DNA of 8,576 nt from JBBQNY01 sp038330365 (GCA_038330365.1 JBBQNY010000122.1:1-8576), one strand, 5' to 3'. Shown: positions 1-6,371, counted from the first letter of the stretch. Notes: generated by a model not told the origin, from the letters alone. Numbers and translations are program-made.

Positions 1-932
1 TCCTGGCGCGGACCGACGCCGCGACCTTCACGGACCTCAACCGTCATTGCGCGCGACACCACATCACGCGAAGCGAGATCCTTCGCATTCGGCGCATAGC
101 GCTCCATGAAACGCTCGCCCTTGGAATTGGTGAGATAACCGCCCTCGCCCCGCACGCCTTCGGTGATCAGGCAGCCGGCGCCATAGATGCCGGTGGGGTG
201 GAACTGCACGAACTCCATGTCCTGCATCGGCAGTCCGGCACGCAGCACCATGCCACCGCCGTCGCCCGTGCAGGTGTGCGCGGACGTGCAGGTGTAATAG
301 CAGCGGCCGTAGCCACCGGTCGCGAGAATCACGGCCTGGGCGCGGAAGCGGTGCAATGTGCCCTCCGACAGATCCCAGGCCAGCACGCCGCGGCAGACGC
401 CGTCGTCGTCCATCAGCAGATCGAGTGCGAAATATTCAATGTAAAAACGGGCGTCGTGCTTGAGCGACTGCTGGTACAGCGCATGCAGGATCGCGTGGCC
501 GGTGCGGTCAGCGGCAGCGCAGGTTCGTTGCGCCGTGCCCTCGCCGTAATTCGTGGTCATGCCGCCGAACGGGCGCTGGTAGATGAGACCCTCGTCGGTG
601 CGCGAGAACGGCACGCCGTAGTGCTCAAGCTCGATGATCGCGGGAATCGCCTCCTTGCACATGTACTCGATCGCATCCTGGTCACCGAGCCAGTCGGAGC
701 CCTTGATCGTGTCGTAGAAATGAAAACGCCAGTCGTCTTCACCCCTGTTGCCAAGGGCTGCGGATATGCCGCCCTGAGCTGCGACCGTGTGCGAACGCGT
801 CGGGAACACCTTGGTGATGCAGGCGGTGCTGAGCCCCTTGGCGGCCAGCCCCATGGTGGCGCGAAGTCCGGCGCCGCCGGCGCCCACCACGACAGTGTCG
901 TAAACGTGATCGATGATCGGATAAGCCGCCAT
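1..932 (-). CDS. sdhA: Succinate dehydrogenase flavoprotein subunit, N-terminal part (runs off the window at base 1)
   Basis: This is the catalytic subunit of respiratory complex II. It oxidises succinate to fumarate on covalently bound FAD at the cytoplasmic face of the inner membrane and passes electrons to SdhB. Only 310 codons of a protein usually near 590-600 residues are present. The translation shows the dinucleotide-binding GAGGAG stretch at residues 17-22 and the FAD-attachment segment SHTVAAQGG, with the flavinylated histidine at H48. It also has the HPTG active-site segment (H245) and the catalytic arginine R289 in SRDVV. These sit at a constant +3 offset from E. coli H45, H242 and R286 as I recall them, so the alignment is gap-free. 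The ATG at 932 lies 2 nt beyond the sdhD stop, which indicates translational coupling. The reading frame is intact to the window edge. sdhB is expected next, outside the window. Confidence 0.98.
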   Translation of the reverse strand, partial: MAAYPIIDHVYDTVVVGAGGAGLRATMGLAAKGLSTACITKVFPTRSHTVAAQGGISAALGNRGEDDWRFHFYDTIKGSDWLGDQDAIEYMCKEAIPAIIELEHYGVPFSRTDEGLIYQRPFGGMTTNYGEGTAQRTCAAADRTGHAILHALYQQSLKHDARFYIEYFALDLLMDDDGVCRGVLAWDLSEGTLHRFRAQAVILATGGYGRCYYTCTSAHTCTGDGGGMVLRAGLPMQDMEFVQFHPTGIYGAGCLITEGVRGEGGYLTNSKGERFMERYAPNAKDLASRDVVSRAMTVEVREGRGVGPRQ

Positions 933-934
933 GC

Positions 935-1318
935 TCACGCGCCCCCCAGGGTGATTCGGATGATCGCCAGAAGTGCGGCAAGGACGCCGAGTGCAGCGGC
1001 GAAGCGCACCAGCACCTGCATCGAAACCTCGAGCCAGTGCGTGTGCACGTAGTCCTCGATGACGACCTGCAGCCCCAGCTGCGCATGCCAGAACATCGCA
1101 ATGACGAGACTTGCAAACAGCAATGCGTTGACGGGATTGGCGACGAAGGCCCGCGCCTCGAGATAGCCGGCGCCGACCAGGCCCGTACATGCCCATACGA
1201 ACCAGAGGCAGAGCGGGATCAGCGCCAGCGCGGTGAGTCTCTGCATCCACCAGTGATGGACGCCGGCGTGCGCCGAGCCGAGACCGCGTGCCTGTGCGAG
1301 CGGCGTTCTGAGGCTCAT
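935..1318 (-). CDS. sdhD: Succinate dehydrogenase membrane anchor subunit D (cytochrome b556 small subunit)
   Basis: This is one of two membrane anchors of complex II; with SdhC it holds heme b and the ubiquinone site. The protein has 127 residues and three hydrophobic spans at roughly residues 27-50, 60-83 and 100-122. The conserved run from H78 to D89-Y90 (HAQLG followed by IEDY) matches the E. coli heme-ligand region (H71) and quinone-pocket Asp-Tyr pair. The frame is open upstream to 1531, but that extension is charged, overlaps sdhC and has no SdhD character. The ATG at 1318 shares ATGA with the sdhC stop, a 4-nt overlap typical of coupled translation, and gives the family length. The stop is 2 nt before the sdhA ATG. 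Confidence 0.95.
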   Translation of the reverse strand: MSLRTPLAQARGLGSAHAGVHHWWMQRLTALALIPLCLWFVWACTGLVGAGYLEARAFVANPVNALLFASLVIAMFWHAQLGLQVVIEDYVHTHWLEVSMQVLVRFAAALGVLAALLAIIRITLGGA

Positions 1319-1728
1319 GTCACGGCTCCGCCGAGGAACAGGTACCAGCCCATGGCCAGGGTCGCGACGAGCGTCACGACCATCACCGCATAGCCGCTGG
1401 CGTAGGCCGATTTGAGCTCGAAGCCGCGTCCCGCATCCCAGAAAAGGTGGCGGATGCCGTTCGCAAAATGGAACGCGAGACTGCCAGCCAAGGCCACCAG
1501 GATCAGGCGCCCCAATGGGCCGCGCGCGCATTCCATGACTGCGACGTAGGCGTTGTTGCCGCGCGCCAGTGCAACCAGCCAGAGTGCGAGTGCGATCGCC
1601 CCGAATGCAAGCACCACCCCGGTCGCCCGGTGGGTGATAGACAGCATGGACGTCAGTTGCGGGCGGTAATACGGCCCGAGCATGAACGGCGACAACGGCC
1701 GCGGCCGCCTTGCAGCAGAAGTGCTCAT
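1315..1728 (-). CDS. sdhC: Succinate dehydrogenase cytochrome b556 subunit C
   Basis: This is the larger membrane anchor of complex II and provides a heme b ligand and ubiquinone-binding residues. The protein has 137 residues. It starts with the family's RPLSPF-type N-terminus, followed by SITHRATG (S30 and R34 correspond to E. coli quinone residues S27 and R31). The heme-ligand segment HFANGIRHLFWDAG begins at H87, equivalent to E. coli H84. Three hydrophobic spans lie at about residues 36-56, 74-96 and 111-133. The ATG at 1728 is preceded by GGAG (complement of 1736-1739) at a 7-nt spacing. It is the first gene of the sdhC-sdhD-sdhA run. An 8-bp inverted repeat lies 28-52 nt upstream of its start. 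Confidence 0.96.
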   Translation of the reverse strand: MSTSAARRPRPLSPFMLGPYYRPQLTSMLSITHRATGVVLAFGAIALALWLVALARGNNAYVAVMECARGPLGRLILVALAGSLAFHFANGIRHLFWDAGRGFELKSAYASGYAVMVVTLVATLAMGWYLFLGGAVT

Positions 1729-1755
1729 TGACCTGCTCCCCCCCTTCCCCGTCTG

Positions 1756-1780
1756 GGCGAACCGATGTCGCGGGTTCGCC
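1756..1780. promoter_or_regulatory. Perfect 8-bp inverted repeat in the sdhC leader
   Basis: GGCGAACC at 1756-1763 and its exact complement GGTTCGCC at 1773-1780 flank a 9-nt spacer. The repeat lies in the 241-nt gap between the assembly-factor gene and sdhC, ending 28 nt before the sdhC ATG and just upstream of its Shine-Dalgarno. It could be an operator for a dimeric regulator or an RNA hairpin in the sdh leader. No T-run follows, so a simple terminator is unlikely. I cannot match it to a known regulator. The rest of the gap shows no confident promoter. Confidence 0.4.
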
Positions 1781-1969
1781 GAAGCATTTTGTGACGGATT
1801 GCCCGTTCGAGCGACAACGCCGTCACCGCGACCTTAACGCGATCCCGAACTTTCGGCGAGCCTTGCGAGCGATGAGACGTAGCCTGGCGCCCTCCTGCCC
1901 ACCGCCGTGTCGCGTGATCGAATTCTGCAGAGCCAGCTGAAAATCTTCCGGCCGCGCGCTCGGCGAGCC

Positions 1970-2221
1970 CTAAAAATCGATGCAGCGCCCGCCCTTCTCC
2001 CAGTCCCCGTAGCGCGTTGGCTCAAGTCCTGCCGGCCCGCCCGTCTCACGCGGCCTGGTCGGCGGCTTGTCGACCGGCGCCTTCGCGGGGACCTTTGCAG
2101 CGGGCACGGATGCGGTCGATCCGGACCCCTCGTCGGCGACGTGACCACTGGCACCTGCCTCGTCCGCTGCCGGTGTTTCCGTGCGTGTCTTGCCGGTTGA
2201 ATCTGAAGGGACTGTGCTCAT
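1970..2221 (-). CDS. DUF1674 / SDHAF4-like succinate dehydrogenase assembly factor
   Basis: This is a small 83-residue protein. Its first ~55 residues are Ala/Pro/Thr/Lys-rich and look disordered. The C-terminus (residues 61-83) contains EPTRYGDWE and ends in GRCIDF, the hallmark of the DUF1674/SDHAF4 family, and closely resembles the end of human SDHAF4. In eukaryotes that factor binds flavinated SDHA, limits its auto-oxidation and promotes joining to SDHB. A bacterial complex II assembly role is inferred from the motif and from the position directly upstream of sdhCDA on the same strand. Two in-frame TAG codons immediately upstream of the ATG at 2221 fix the start, although the ribosome binding site is weak. 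The stop lies 241 nt before the sdhC start, so co-transcription is possible but not shown. Confidence 0.9.
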   Translation of the reverse strand: MSTVPSDSTGKTRTETPAADEAGASGHVADEGSGSTASVPAAKVPAKAPVDKPPTRPRETGGPAGLEPTRYGDWEKGGRCIDF

Positions 2222-2325
2222 GCCCGAAGCCTACTACCCCATCCCGCGTGGCGAACAGCGCTTGCCCTGCATCGCCGCGTCGTTCCGGCGGCGGTAGCAC
2301 CAGCCTGCATGACTGCATCGTCAGT

Positions 2326-2349
2326 GCGCGCGCCGAAATCGACGCGCGC
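2326..2349. other. GC-rich inverted repeat between the MFS gene and the SDHAF4-like gene
   Basis: GCGCGCG at 2326-2332 pairs perfectly with CGCGCGC at 2343-2349 across a 10-nt loop. It lies in the 177-nt gap after the MFS stop and before the assembly-factor start. It could slow or end transcription coming from the MFS gene. However, no T-run follows on the minus strand, and alternating GC repeats arise easily in GC-rich DNA, so a terminator call is weak. Confidence 0.25.
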
Positions 2350-2398
2350 TGAACGCAGGGGCGGTGGTTATCAAGTCAGATCGAGGATGCCGTTCCAT

Positions 2399-3805
2399 TC
2401 ATGCGCTGCGGGCACCACGGTTTGCCGGGAAGCCACCAACGTCCAGCGAGCCGACCCGGGCGGCACCTGTCCATGCAGTTGCGGCGAGCAGGGTCGCGAG
2501 GGTGAAGACACTCGCAAACGCCTGTACCGGCATGCTGGCCAGCAGCAACGAGAACATGAGACCGCCGGCCGCCAGGGCTGCGCTGGTGCACAGCGCCGCG
2601 CTGAGTTGCAGTGCCGATGAGTAGGTGCCCTGCTGGGGACGCGGCGCAAGTTTCAGGATCAGTACGCCGAGCATGGGGAACGACAGGCCCATGCCCAGGC
2701 CCGCAGTCGCCCACGCGGCCAGCATCGCCCAGTCCGGCAGCACGCCGAGTATCGTGATTCCGCAGACGGCGACGCCGGTGGACAGGAGCAAACAGCCACG
2801 CGAGAGCCATGCCTGACGCGTGGCGTCGTCGGTGATCCGCGACTGCAGATGACTGCCCAGGCTCCAGCTGAGTGCGCCACCCGTAAGCGCAAAGCCGGCC
2901 GCCGTGATCGACCAGCCGCGCTGCTGATGCAGCCACAGCGGGACGAACGCCTCGCAAAGGAAAAACGCCGCCGAATTCAAGCCGCGAAGCGCAATGACTG
3001 CAGGGAGGCCGCGTCCCAGCCGCAGCGTCGCCGCGGGCAGCAACCGCATGGCGGCAAGAACGATGGCGCCCAGCGAGGCCACGACCACAAGCGGTGTCCA
3101 GCGGCCTGCAGTTGCACTGATCGTCAAGGTGATGCAGCAGACAGAGGCCATCAGCGCCCAGGGCAGAACGCGCAACGAGCGATCCGCAATCGGGTCCGGC
3201 TCGTTCGCGCCACGCAGCGGTGGCAGGATCAACGCCGCGGTCGGTGGCAGCAACACGGCAATGCCGAGGAACAGCCAGCGCCAGCCGAGATGATCGACGA
3301 TCCATCCGGAAATCGCCGGCCCTATGATCGCCGGCACCACCCAGGCCGTCGAGAACAGTGCGAACAGACGCGGGTGCAGTGCCTGGGGTAGCGTGCGCGC
3401 CACGGCCACGTACAGGGCGACACCCAACGCGCCTACGCCAAGGCCCTGGACGATGCGTCCCGCGACCAGCATCGCCATGGAGCCGGCGAATCCCGCCATC
3501 AACAGACCCAATGCGAACAGCAGCATGCCGCCGACCATTGAGCGTCGCGGACCATGACGGTCGCATTCGGGTCCCGACCACACCATTGCCACCACCGAGC
3601 CGGCGAGAGTGCCGGCGAAGGCCAATGCGTACAGCGGCACGCCGTCAAGTGCTGCGGCGATAGCGGGCATGCCCGCGGCGACGCCAATGGCCTCAAACGC
3701 GAGCATCGAACAAAGCCCCACCGCGCCGATGCTCAGCGCACGGCGCCCGCGCGAGAACAACGACTCGACGGATGGGGCGTCAGAACCGGGATTGACAAGA
3801 TTCAA
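2399..3805 (-). CDS. MFS drug-efflux-type transporter, SoxR-controlled
   Basis: This is an inner-membrane major facilitator superfamily exporter, probably a proton-driven drug or redox-compound pump. It has 468 residues from the start chosen here and about 12 hydrophobic spans. Motif A is seen as GPECDRHGPRR (residues 78-88), between spans 2 and 3. A motif-B-like GRIVQGLG lies near residues 116-123, and a motif-C-like IIGPAISG near 160-167 is characteristic of antiporters. The substrate cannot be read from sequence. The frame is open to a TTG at 3850, but that codon lies inside the SoxR operator and upstream of the predicted transcript start (~3829). The TTG at 3805 has GAGG (complement of 3815-3818) 9 nt upstream and is preferred; the CTG at 3808 is possible. 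The first in-frame ATG lies within span 1. SoxR control of MFS pumps is known in other bacteria, including Pseudomonas. Confidence 0.92.
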   Translation of the reverse strand: MNLVNPGSDAPSVESLFSRGRRALSIGAVGLCSMLAFEAIGVAAGMPAIAAALDGVPLYALAFAGTLAGSVVAMVWSGPECDRHGPRRSMVGGMLLFALGLLMAGFAGSMAMLVAGRIVQGLGVGALGVALYVAVARTLPQALHPRLFALFSTAWVVPAIIGPAISGWIVDHLGWRWLFLGIAVLLPPTAALILPPLRGANEPDPIADRSLRVLPWALMASVCCITLTISATAGRWTPLVVVASLGAIVLAAMRLLPAATLRLGRGLPAVIALRGLNSAAFFLCEAFVPLWLHQQRGWSITAAGFALTGGALSWSLGSHLQSRITDDATRQAWLSRGCLLLSTGVAVCGITILGVLPDWAMLAAWATAGLGMGLSFPMLGVLILKLAPRPQQGTYSSALQLSAALCTSAALAAGGLMFSLLLASMPVQAFASVFTLATLLAATAWTGAARVGSLDVGGFPANRGARSA

Positions 3806-3811
3806 CAGGAA

Positions 3812-3840
3812 TTGCCTCGGCGTGGTGGTTTGCCTAGCAT
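3812..3840 (+). promoter_or_regulatory. Candidate soxR promoter
   Basis: A -35-like TTGCCT (3812-3817) is separated by 17 bp from a -10-like TAGCAT (3835-3840), each matching 4 of 6 sigma-70 consensus bases. Transcription would start near 3847, inside the SoxR operator, giving a leader of about 23 nt. SoxR bound there should hinder its own promoter, as reported for enteric soxR. This is inferred by eye. Confidence 0.4.
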
Positions 3841-3866
3841 GCAACCTCAAGTTGACTTGAGGTCAA
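3836..3866 (-). promoter_or_regulatory. SoxR-activated promoter of the MFS gene
   Basis: Read on the minus strand, -35 TTGACC (3866-3861) and -10-like CATGCT (3841-3836) are separated by 19 bp. The SoxR operator fills the spacer. An overlong 19-bp spacer, corrected by DNA distortion when the activator's cluster is oxidised, is the hallmark of MerR/SoxR-type promoters such as soxS. The -35 is strong and the -10 weak, consistent with dependence on an activator. Confidence 0.75.
3844..3863. promoter_or_regulatory. SoxR operator (sox box)
   Basis: ACCTCAAGTTGACTTGAGGT is an inverted repeat with 9-bp arms around a 2-bp centre. The inner 18 bases match the soxS-type consensus CCTCAAGTTAACTTGAGG at 17 positions, the single change being at the centre. 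It lies between the divergent MFS gene and soxR, 6 nt before the soxR ATG. Its right arm contains the GAGG (3859-3862) that acts as the soxR Shine-Dalgarno. Confidence 0.93.
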
Positions 3867-3869
3867 GCC

Positions 3870-4367
3870 ATGACGGCCATTTCGATGCAAGGGACTCTGG
3901 GCGTCGGGGAAGTTGCGCGGCGCAGCGGGGTGGCGGTGTCGACGCTGCACTACTACGAGGCGGGGGGGCTGCTATCGGCCAAACGCAGCGCCGGCAACCA
4001 GCGCCGCTATCGTCGCGACGTGCTGCGGCGCGTGGCGTTCATCCGCACCGCGCAGACGCTGGGCGTCAGCCTCGCCGAGATCGCGGATGCCCTGCGGCAG
4101 TTGCCGGCGCAGCGCACGCCGACCAAGGCTGACTGGACGCGCCTGTCATCGCACTGGCGCACATCGCTGGACCAGCGCATCGAAGCGCTGCAGGCGCTGC
4201 GAGACCAGCTCTCCGGCTGCATCGGTTGCGGCTGCCTGTCACTGCGCGCTTGCCGGCTCTACAACCCGGGCGACAAGCTTGCGCAGCGCGGCCAGGGCGC
4301 ACAGCGACTGGAGGTACGGCTCGGCCATGGAAAAACCACCGGCACGCTGGGAAAGAAGAGGAGCTGA
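3870..4367 (+). CDS. soxR: Redox-sensitive transcriptional activator SoxR (MerR family, [2Fe-2S])
   Basis: This is a cytoplasmic homodimeric regulator that senses redox-cycling compounds or oxidants through oxidation of a [2Fe-2S] cluster and then activates promoters with long spacers. The protein has 165 residues. The MerR winged-helix DNA-binding domain (about residues 9-80) includes GVGEVARRSG and LHYYE and the wing GNQRRYRRD. A dimerisation helix covers about 88-115. The cluster loop CIGCGCLSLRAC carries C117, C120, C122 and C128, with the same 2-1-5 spacing as E. coli C119/C122/C124/C130. The tail after YNPGD is about 30 residues, basic and somewhat long for the family. The ATG at 3870 has GAGG 7 nt upstream, inside the operator. 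The neighbouring sox box and divergent MFS gene identify a direct target. No soxS-like gene is present, which suggests direct control of the pump rather than an enteric-style cascade. Confidence 0.97.
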   Translation: MTAISMQGTLGVGEVARRSGVAVSTLHYYEAGGLLSAKRSAGNQRRYRRDVLRRVAFIRTAQTLGVSLAEIADALRQLPAQRTPTKADWTRLSSHWRTSLDQRIEALQALRDQLSGCIGCGCLSLRACRLYNPGDKLAQRGQGAQRLEVRLGHGKTTGTLGKKRS

Positions 4368-4539
4368 AAATCAATGCGAAACAAGGGACTCGGTGCACAC
4401 GCCAAGACCTGTGGGTCCATCCACTGGAAGCTCGCAACCGAGCGGCGACGTCGGCGCGTCCAGCGCTGCCAACCAGCAATCGAAATATGGGTGACGCCCT
4501 CTCAAGCGGCGGGTTCTCGGGGACATGCGATGATCCGGC

Positions 4540-5490
4540 ATGGGTGTTGTGACAGGAACTGAGGCGGGAATCATCGGCGGGCTGGGAGCGCTGCGGATAT
4601 CAGGTGCGGAGGCTGAGGCATTCCTGCAGCGGATGCTTGCCAATGACGTAAAGGCGCTTGGCGTCGGCGACTGGCAGTGGAATCTGCTGCTGACACCTCA
4701 GGGTCGCGTGCTTTCGCTGTTCCGGCTGCTGCGTCGCTCTGGCTCGGAGTTCGTGCTGGTGCTGCCGTCAGCGTGGGCGACGGCTACACGAGAAACGCTC
4801 GAGAGATATCGGCTGCGGGCGAAAGTCTTGATCGAGGAGGAAGCCGCGCAGTGGGTCGGTGGACCAGTCTCCGCGGATCGCGCCGCAACCCGTGGCGAAC
4901 TTCGCGACACGATGTTCTCCAGTGATGGCCGCTTTCTGGCGCCTGCCGCCGGCTCGCCTGCTGATGATCCGCCACCAACAGCAGCCACAGCTGCAGAAAC
5001 GATCGCAGCACCCGAAAGCAAGGAATCACGCCGGTCGCAGTCAGCTGAAGCTCACTGGCGTGCTGCCGATGTCGCGTCTGGCGTGCCCTGGATCGATTCG
5101 CAGGGCCTCGATGCGCAGACTCCACAGGCGCTTGCGCTCGATCGGCTCGCCGCCTACAGCGTGCGCAAAGGCTGTTACCCCGGCCAGGAGATCGTCTCGA
5201 GATTGCATTTTCTGGGTCAGAGCAAGCGCGCGCTCAGACGATTCGCGACTGCGATGGCGGTCGCGCCCGGCACCGAACTTGTGCTGGGCCAGAGGGGGGA
5301 CAGGGTTGTAGGCAACGTTGTCGCGTGCGCAGGTTCTGCGCCCGACCTGGAGTTGCTCGCGGTCTGCCAGAGCGTTGATGGAGCTGCGGAGTTCCACCTG
5401 CGGGGAAGCTCGGGAGCGCCACTGCTGCCGCTCGAGTTCGACCCGCCTCCCCTTCCCCTGCGGAATCCCGGTCAGCGGGAATCTGCTTGA
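4540..5490 (+). CDS. ygfZ: YgfZ/GcvT-family folate-binding Fe-S maintenance protein
   Basis: This is a folate-dependent protein related to aminomethyltransferase GcvT. In E. coli YgfZ supports the activity of several Fe-S enzymes, such as MiaB, especially under oxidative stress. The protein has 316 residues. The N-terminal half carries the GcvT-like fold (for example LQRMLANDV at 29-37 and LLTPQGRVLSLF at 50-61). The family signature KGCYPGQEIVSR is at 210-221, with the essential-type cysteine C212 (E. coli C228). Between the halves, residues ~134-170 form a Pro/Ala/Ser-rich segment that looks like an inserted flexible linker. An in-frame TGA at 4531 fixes the start at ATG 4540 or the nearby GTG at 4549; the Shine-Dalgarno is poor. 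The 172 nt between soxR and this gene hold no convincing promoter. The setting next to soxR and sdh genes shares an Fe-S theme. Confidence 0.95.
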   Translation: MGVVTGTEAGIIGGLGALRISGAEAEAFLQRMLANDVKALGVGDWQWNLLLTPQGRVLSLFRLLRRSGSEFVLVLPSAWATATRETLERYRLRAKVLIEEEAAQWVGGPVSADRAATRGELRDTMFSSDGRFLAPAAGSPADDPPPTAATAAETIAAPESKESRRSQSAEAHWRAADVASGVPWIDSQGLDAQTPQALALDRLAAYSVRKGCYPGQEIVSRLHFLGQSKRALRRFATAMAVAPGTELVLGQRGDRVVGNVVACAGSAPDLELLAVCQSVDGAAEFHLRGSSGAPLLPLEFDPPPLPLRNPGQRESA

Positions 5491-5505
5491 AGCAGTAGTA
5501 TTTTT
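5483..5505 (+). terminator. Weak hairpin plus T-run at the ygfZ 3' end
   Basis: CTGC (5483-5486) pairs with GCAG (5492-5495) around a 5-nt loop containing the ygfZ stop codon, and a TTTTT tract follows at 5501-5505. A second imperfect hairpin, 7 of 8 pairs, lies just before it (5463-5483). The stem is short and separated from the T-run by 5 nt, so termination is probably partial at best. Confidence 0.33.
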
Positions 5506-5559
5506 GAACTGGACGCGGACTCGTGTCCGGGCAGCCTCTTCCTCGCACCGGGAGTCATC

Positions 5560-6369
5560 GTGAGAATCCTTCGTCCGTGGTACCTGGTTCTGGCGCTCGG
5601 CCTGTCGCCCCTGCTCCCTTCCACCGCCGCGTCGGCAGAACTCACGATCGGAGTCGAGCCGCGCTATCCAGCGCAACAGGTTCGCGAGGAGTTCAAGCCA
5701 TTCGTCGACTATCTGTCGCGCACTACCGGCCACAAGATTACGCTCGTAGCGGTACCGAGCTATCACGCCTTCTGGCGTGACCTGCGTGCCAATCGCGATC
5801 TCGACATCGTGATCGAGGACGCACACTTCGCCGCTTACCGCATTTCGCGGTCTTACTACGTACCGATCGTCAAGGCTTCCAATCCCACGAGCTTCACACT
5901 GGTGGCGAGCGATCTGCTGGAGGATCCCACGCTCAAGACTCTGGTGGGCAAGCGCGTGGTGACGATGCCGAGCCCGAGTCTCGGCTATGCCTCGCTGATC
6001 GAGATGTATCCGAACCTGATCGCGCAGCCCGAGGTCGAGTCGCTCGCCACCTCATGGCGCGATGGCATCGAAATCGTTTCGGGCGGCGACGCCGAGGCGA
6101 CCATCCTGCCAACCCAGCTGGCGCAGCAATATCCGAACTTCATCCCGGTGGGGACCTCGCGTGATTTCCCTGGCACGGCCGTGCTGGTCAAGCCCACGCT
6201 CGATCCGAAGATCGTGTTCCAACTCACCACCGCATTGCTCAAGGCAGGACAGGAGCAGTCACTGATCGATTTCCACACCGGCATGTTTATCGACAGCTGG
6301 ATGCCTGCCAAGGCTGCCGACTACAAGGGTCAGGACCTGATCCTCAAGCCTTTCTTCGGATACCGCTGA
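5560..6369 (+). CDS. Periplasmic PhnD-like solute-binding protein (phosphate/phosphite/phosphonate-type family)
   Basis: This is a predicted exported binding protein of the PhnD-like (type 2 periplasmic-binding) superfamily. The 269-residue product has a basic start, a hydrophobic core at ~8-19 and a likely signal peptidase I site after A-S-A at residue 26. The mature part starts with ELTIGVEPRYP and contains FKPFVDYLSRTTG (45-57). It continues with the DLDIVIEDAHFAAYR strand-turn (80-94), a PSPSLGYASL hinge-like segment (137-146) and DFPGTAVLVKP (202-212), the layout expected for this family. The ligand is not readable: PhnD-like proteins bind phosphonates, phosphite and other small anions. 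No ABC permease or ATPase gene is nearby. The GTG at 5560 has GGGAG (5550-5554) 5 nt upstream. The gene is 69 nt after ygfZ and 2 nt before sbcB. Confidence 0.85.
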   Translation: MRILRPWYLVLALGLSPLLPSTAASAELTIGVEPRYPAQQVREEFKPFVDYLSRTTGHKITLVAVPSYHAFWRDLRANRDLDIVIEDAHFAAYRISRSYYVPIVKASNPTSFTLVASDLLEDPTLKTLVGKRVVTMPSPSLGYASLIEMYPNLIAQPEVESLATSWRDGIEIVSGGDAEATILPTQLAQQYPNFIPVGTSRDFPGTAVLVKPTLDPKIVFQLTTALLKAGQEQSLIDFHTGMFIDSWMPAKAADYKGQDLILKPFFGYR

Positions 6370-6371
6370 CC

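Noticed and set aside
198..1052. 284-codon open frame on the plus strand
   Set aside because: It is antisense to sdhA and the end of sdhD, both of which are unmistakable; the product is compositionally typical of a GC-rich shadow frame.
1319..1531. Upstream extension of the sdhD frame
   Set aside because: It overlaps sdhC, is charged and unlike SdhD, and the ATG at 1318 gives a 4-nt overlap and the normal family length.
1786..1818. Possible sdhC promoter on the minus strand (TTGTCG with a CAAAAT further on)
   Set aside because: The spacing is about 20 bp and both boxes are weak, so it is not a supportable call.
2376..3581. 401-codon minus-strand frame inside the MFS gene
   Set aside because: It is a different frame of the same strand, rich in Arg/Gly/His, without the membrane spans and motifs seen in the MFS frame.
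2849..4132. Several plus-strand frames (up to 192 codons) opposite the MFS gene and into soxR
   Set aside because: They are Arg/Gln/Ala-rich shadow frames with no recognisable domain, lying over two well-supported genes.
3913..4494. 193-codon plus-strand frame overlapping soxR
   Set aside because: soxR in the neighbouring frame has complete DNA-binding and cluster motifs; this frame is Arg/Cys-rich noise.
5516..5529. Small hairpin CGGAC-TCGT-GTCCG upstream of the binding-protein gene
   Set aside because: A 5-bp stem is common by chance and no ligand-binding or terminator features accompany it.
5041..5826. 261-codon minus-strand frame opposite ygfZ and the binding-protein gene
   Set aside because: It spans two supported plus-strand genes and the gap between them, and no domain can be recognised.
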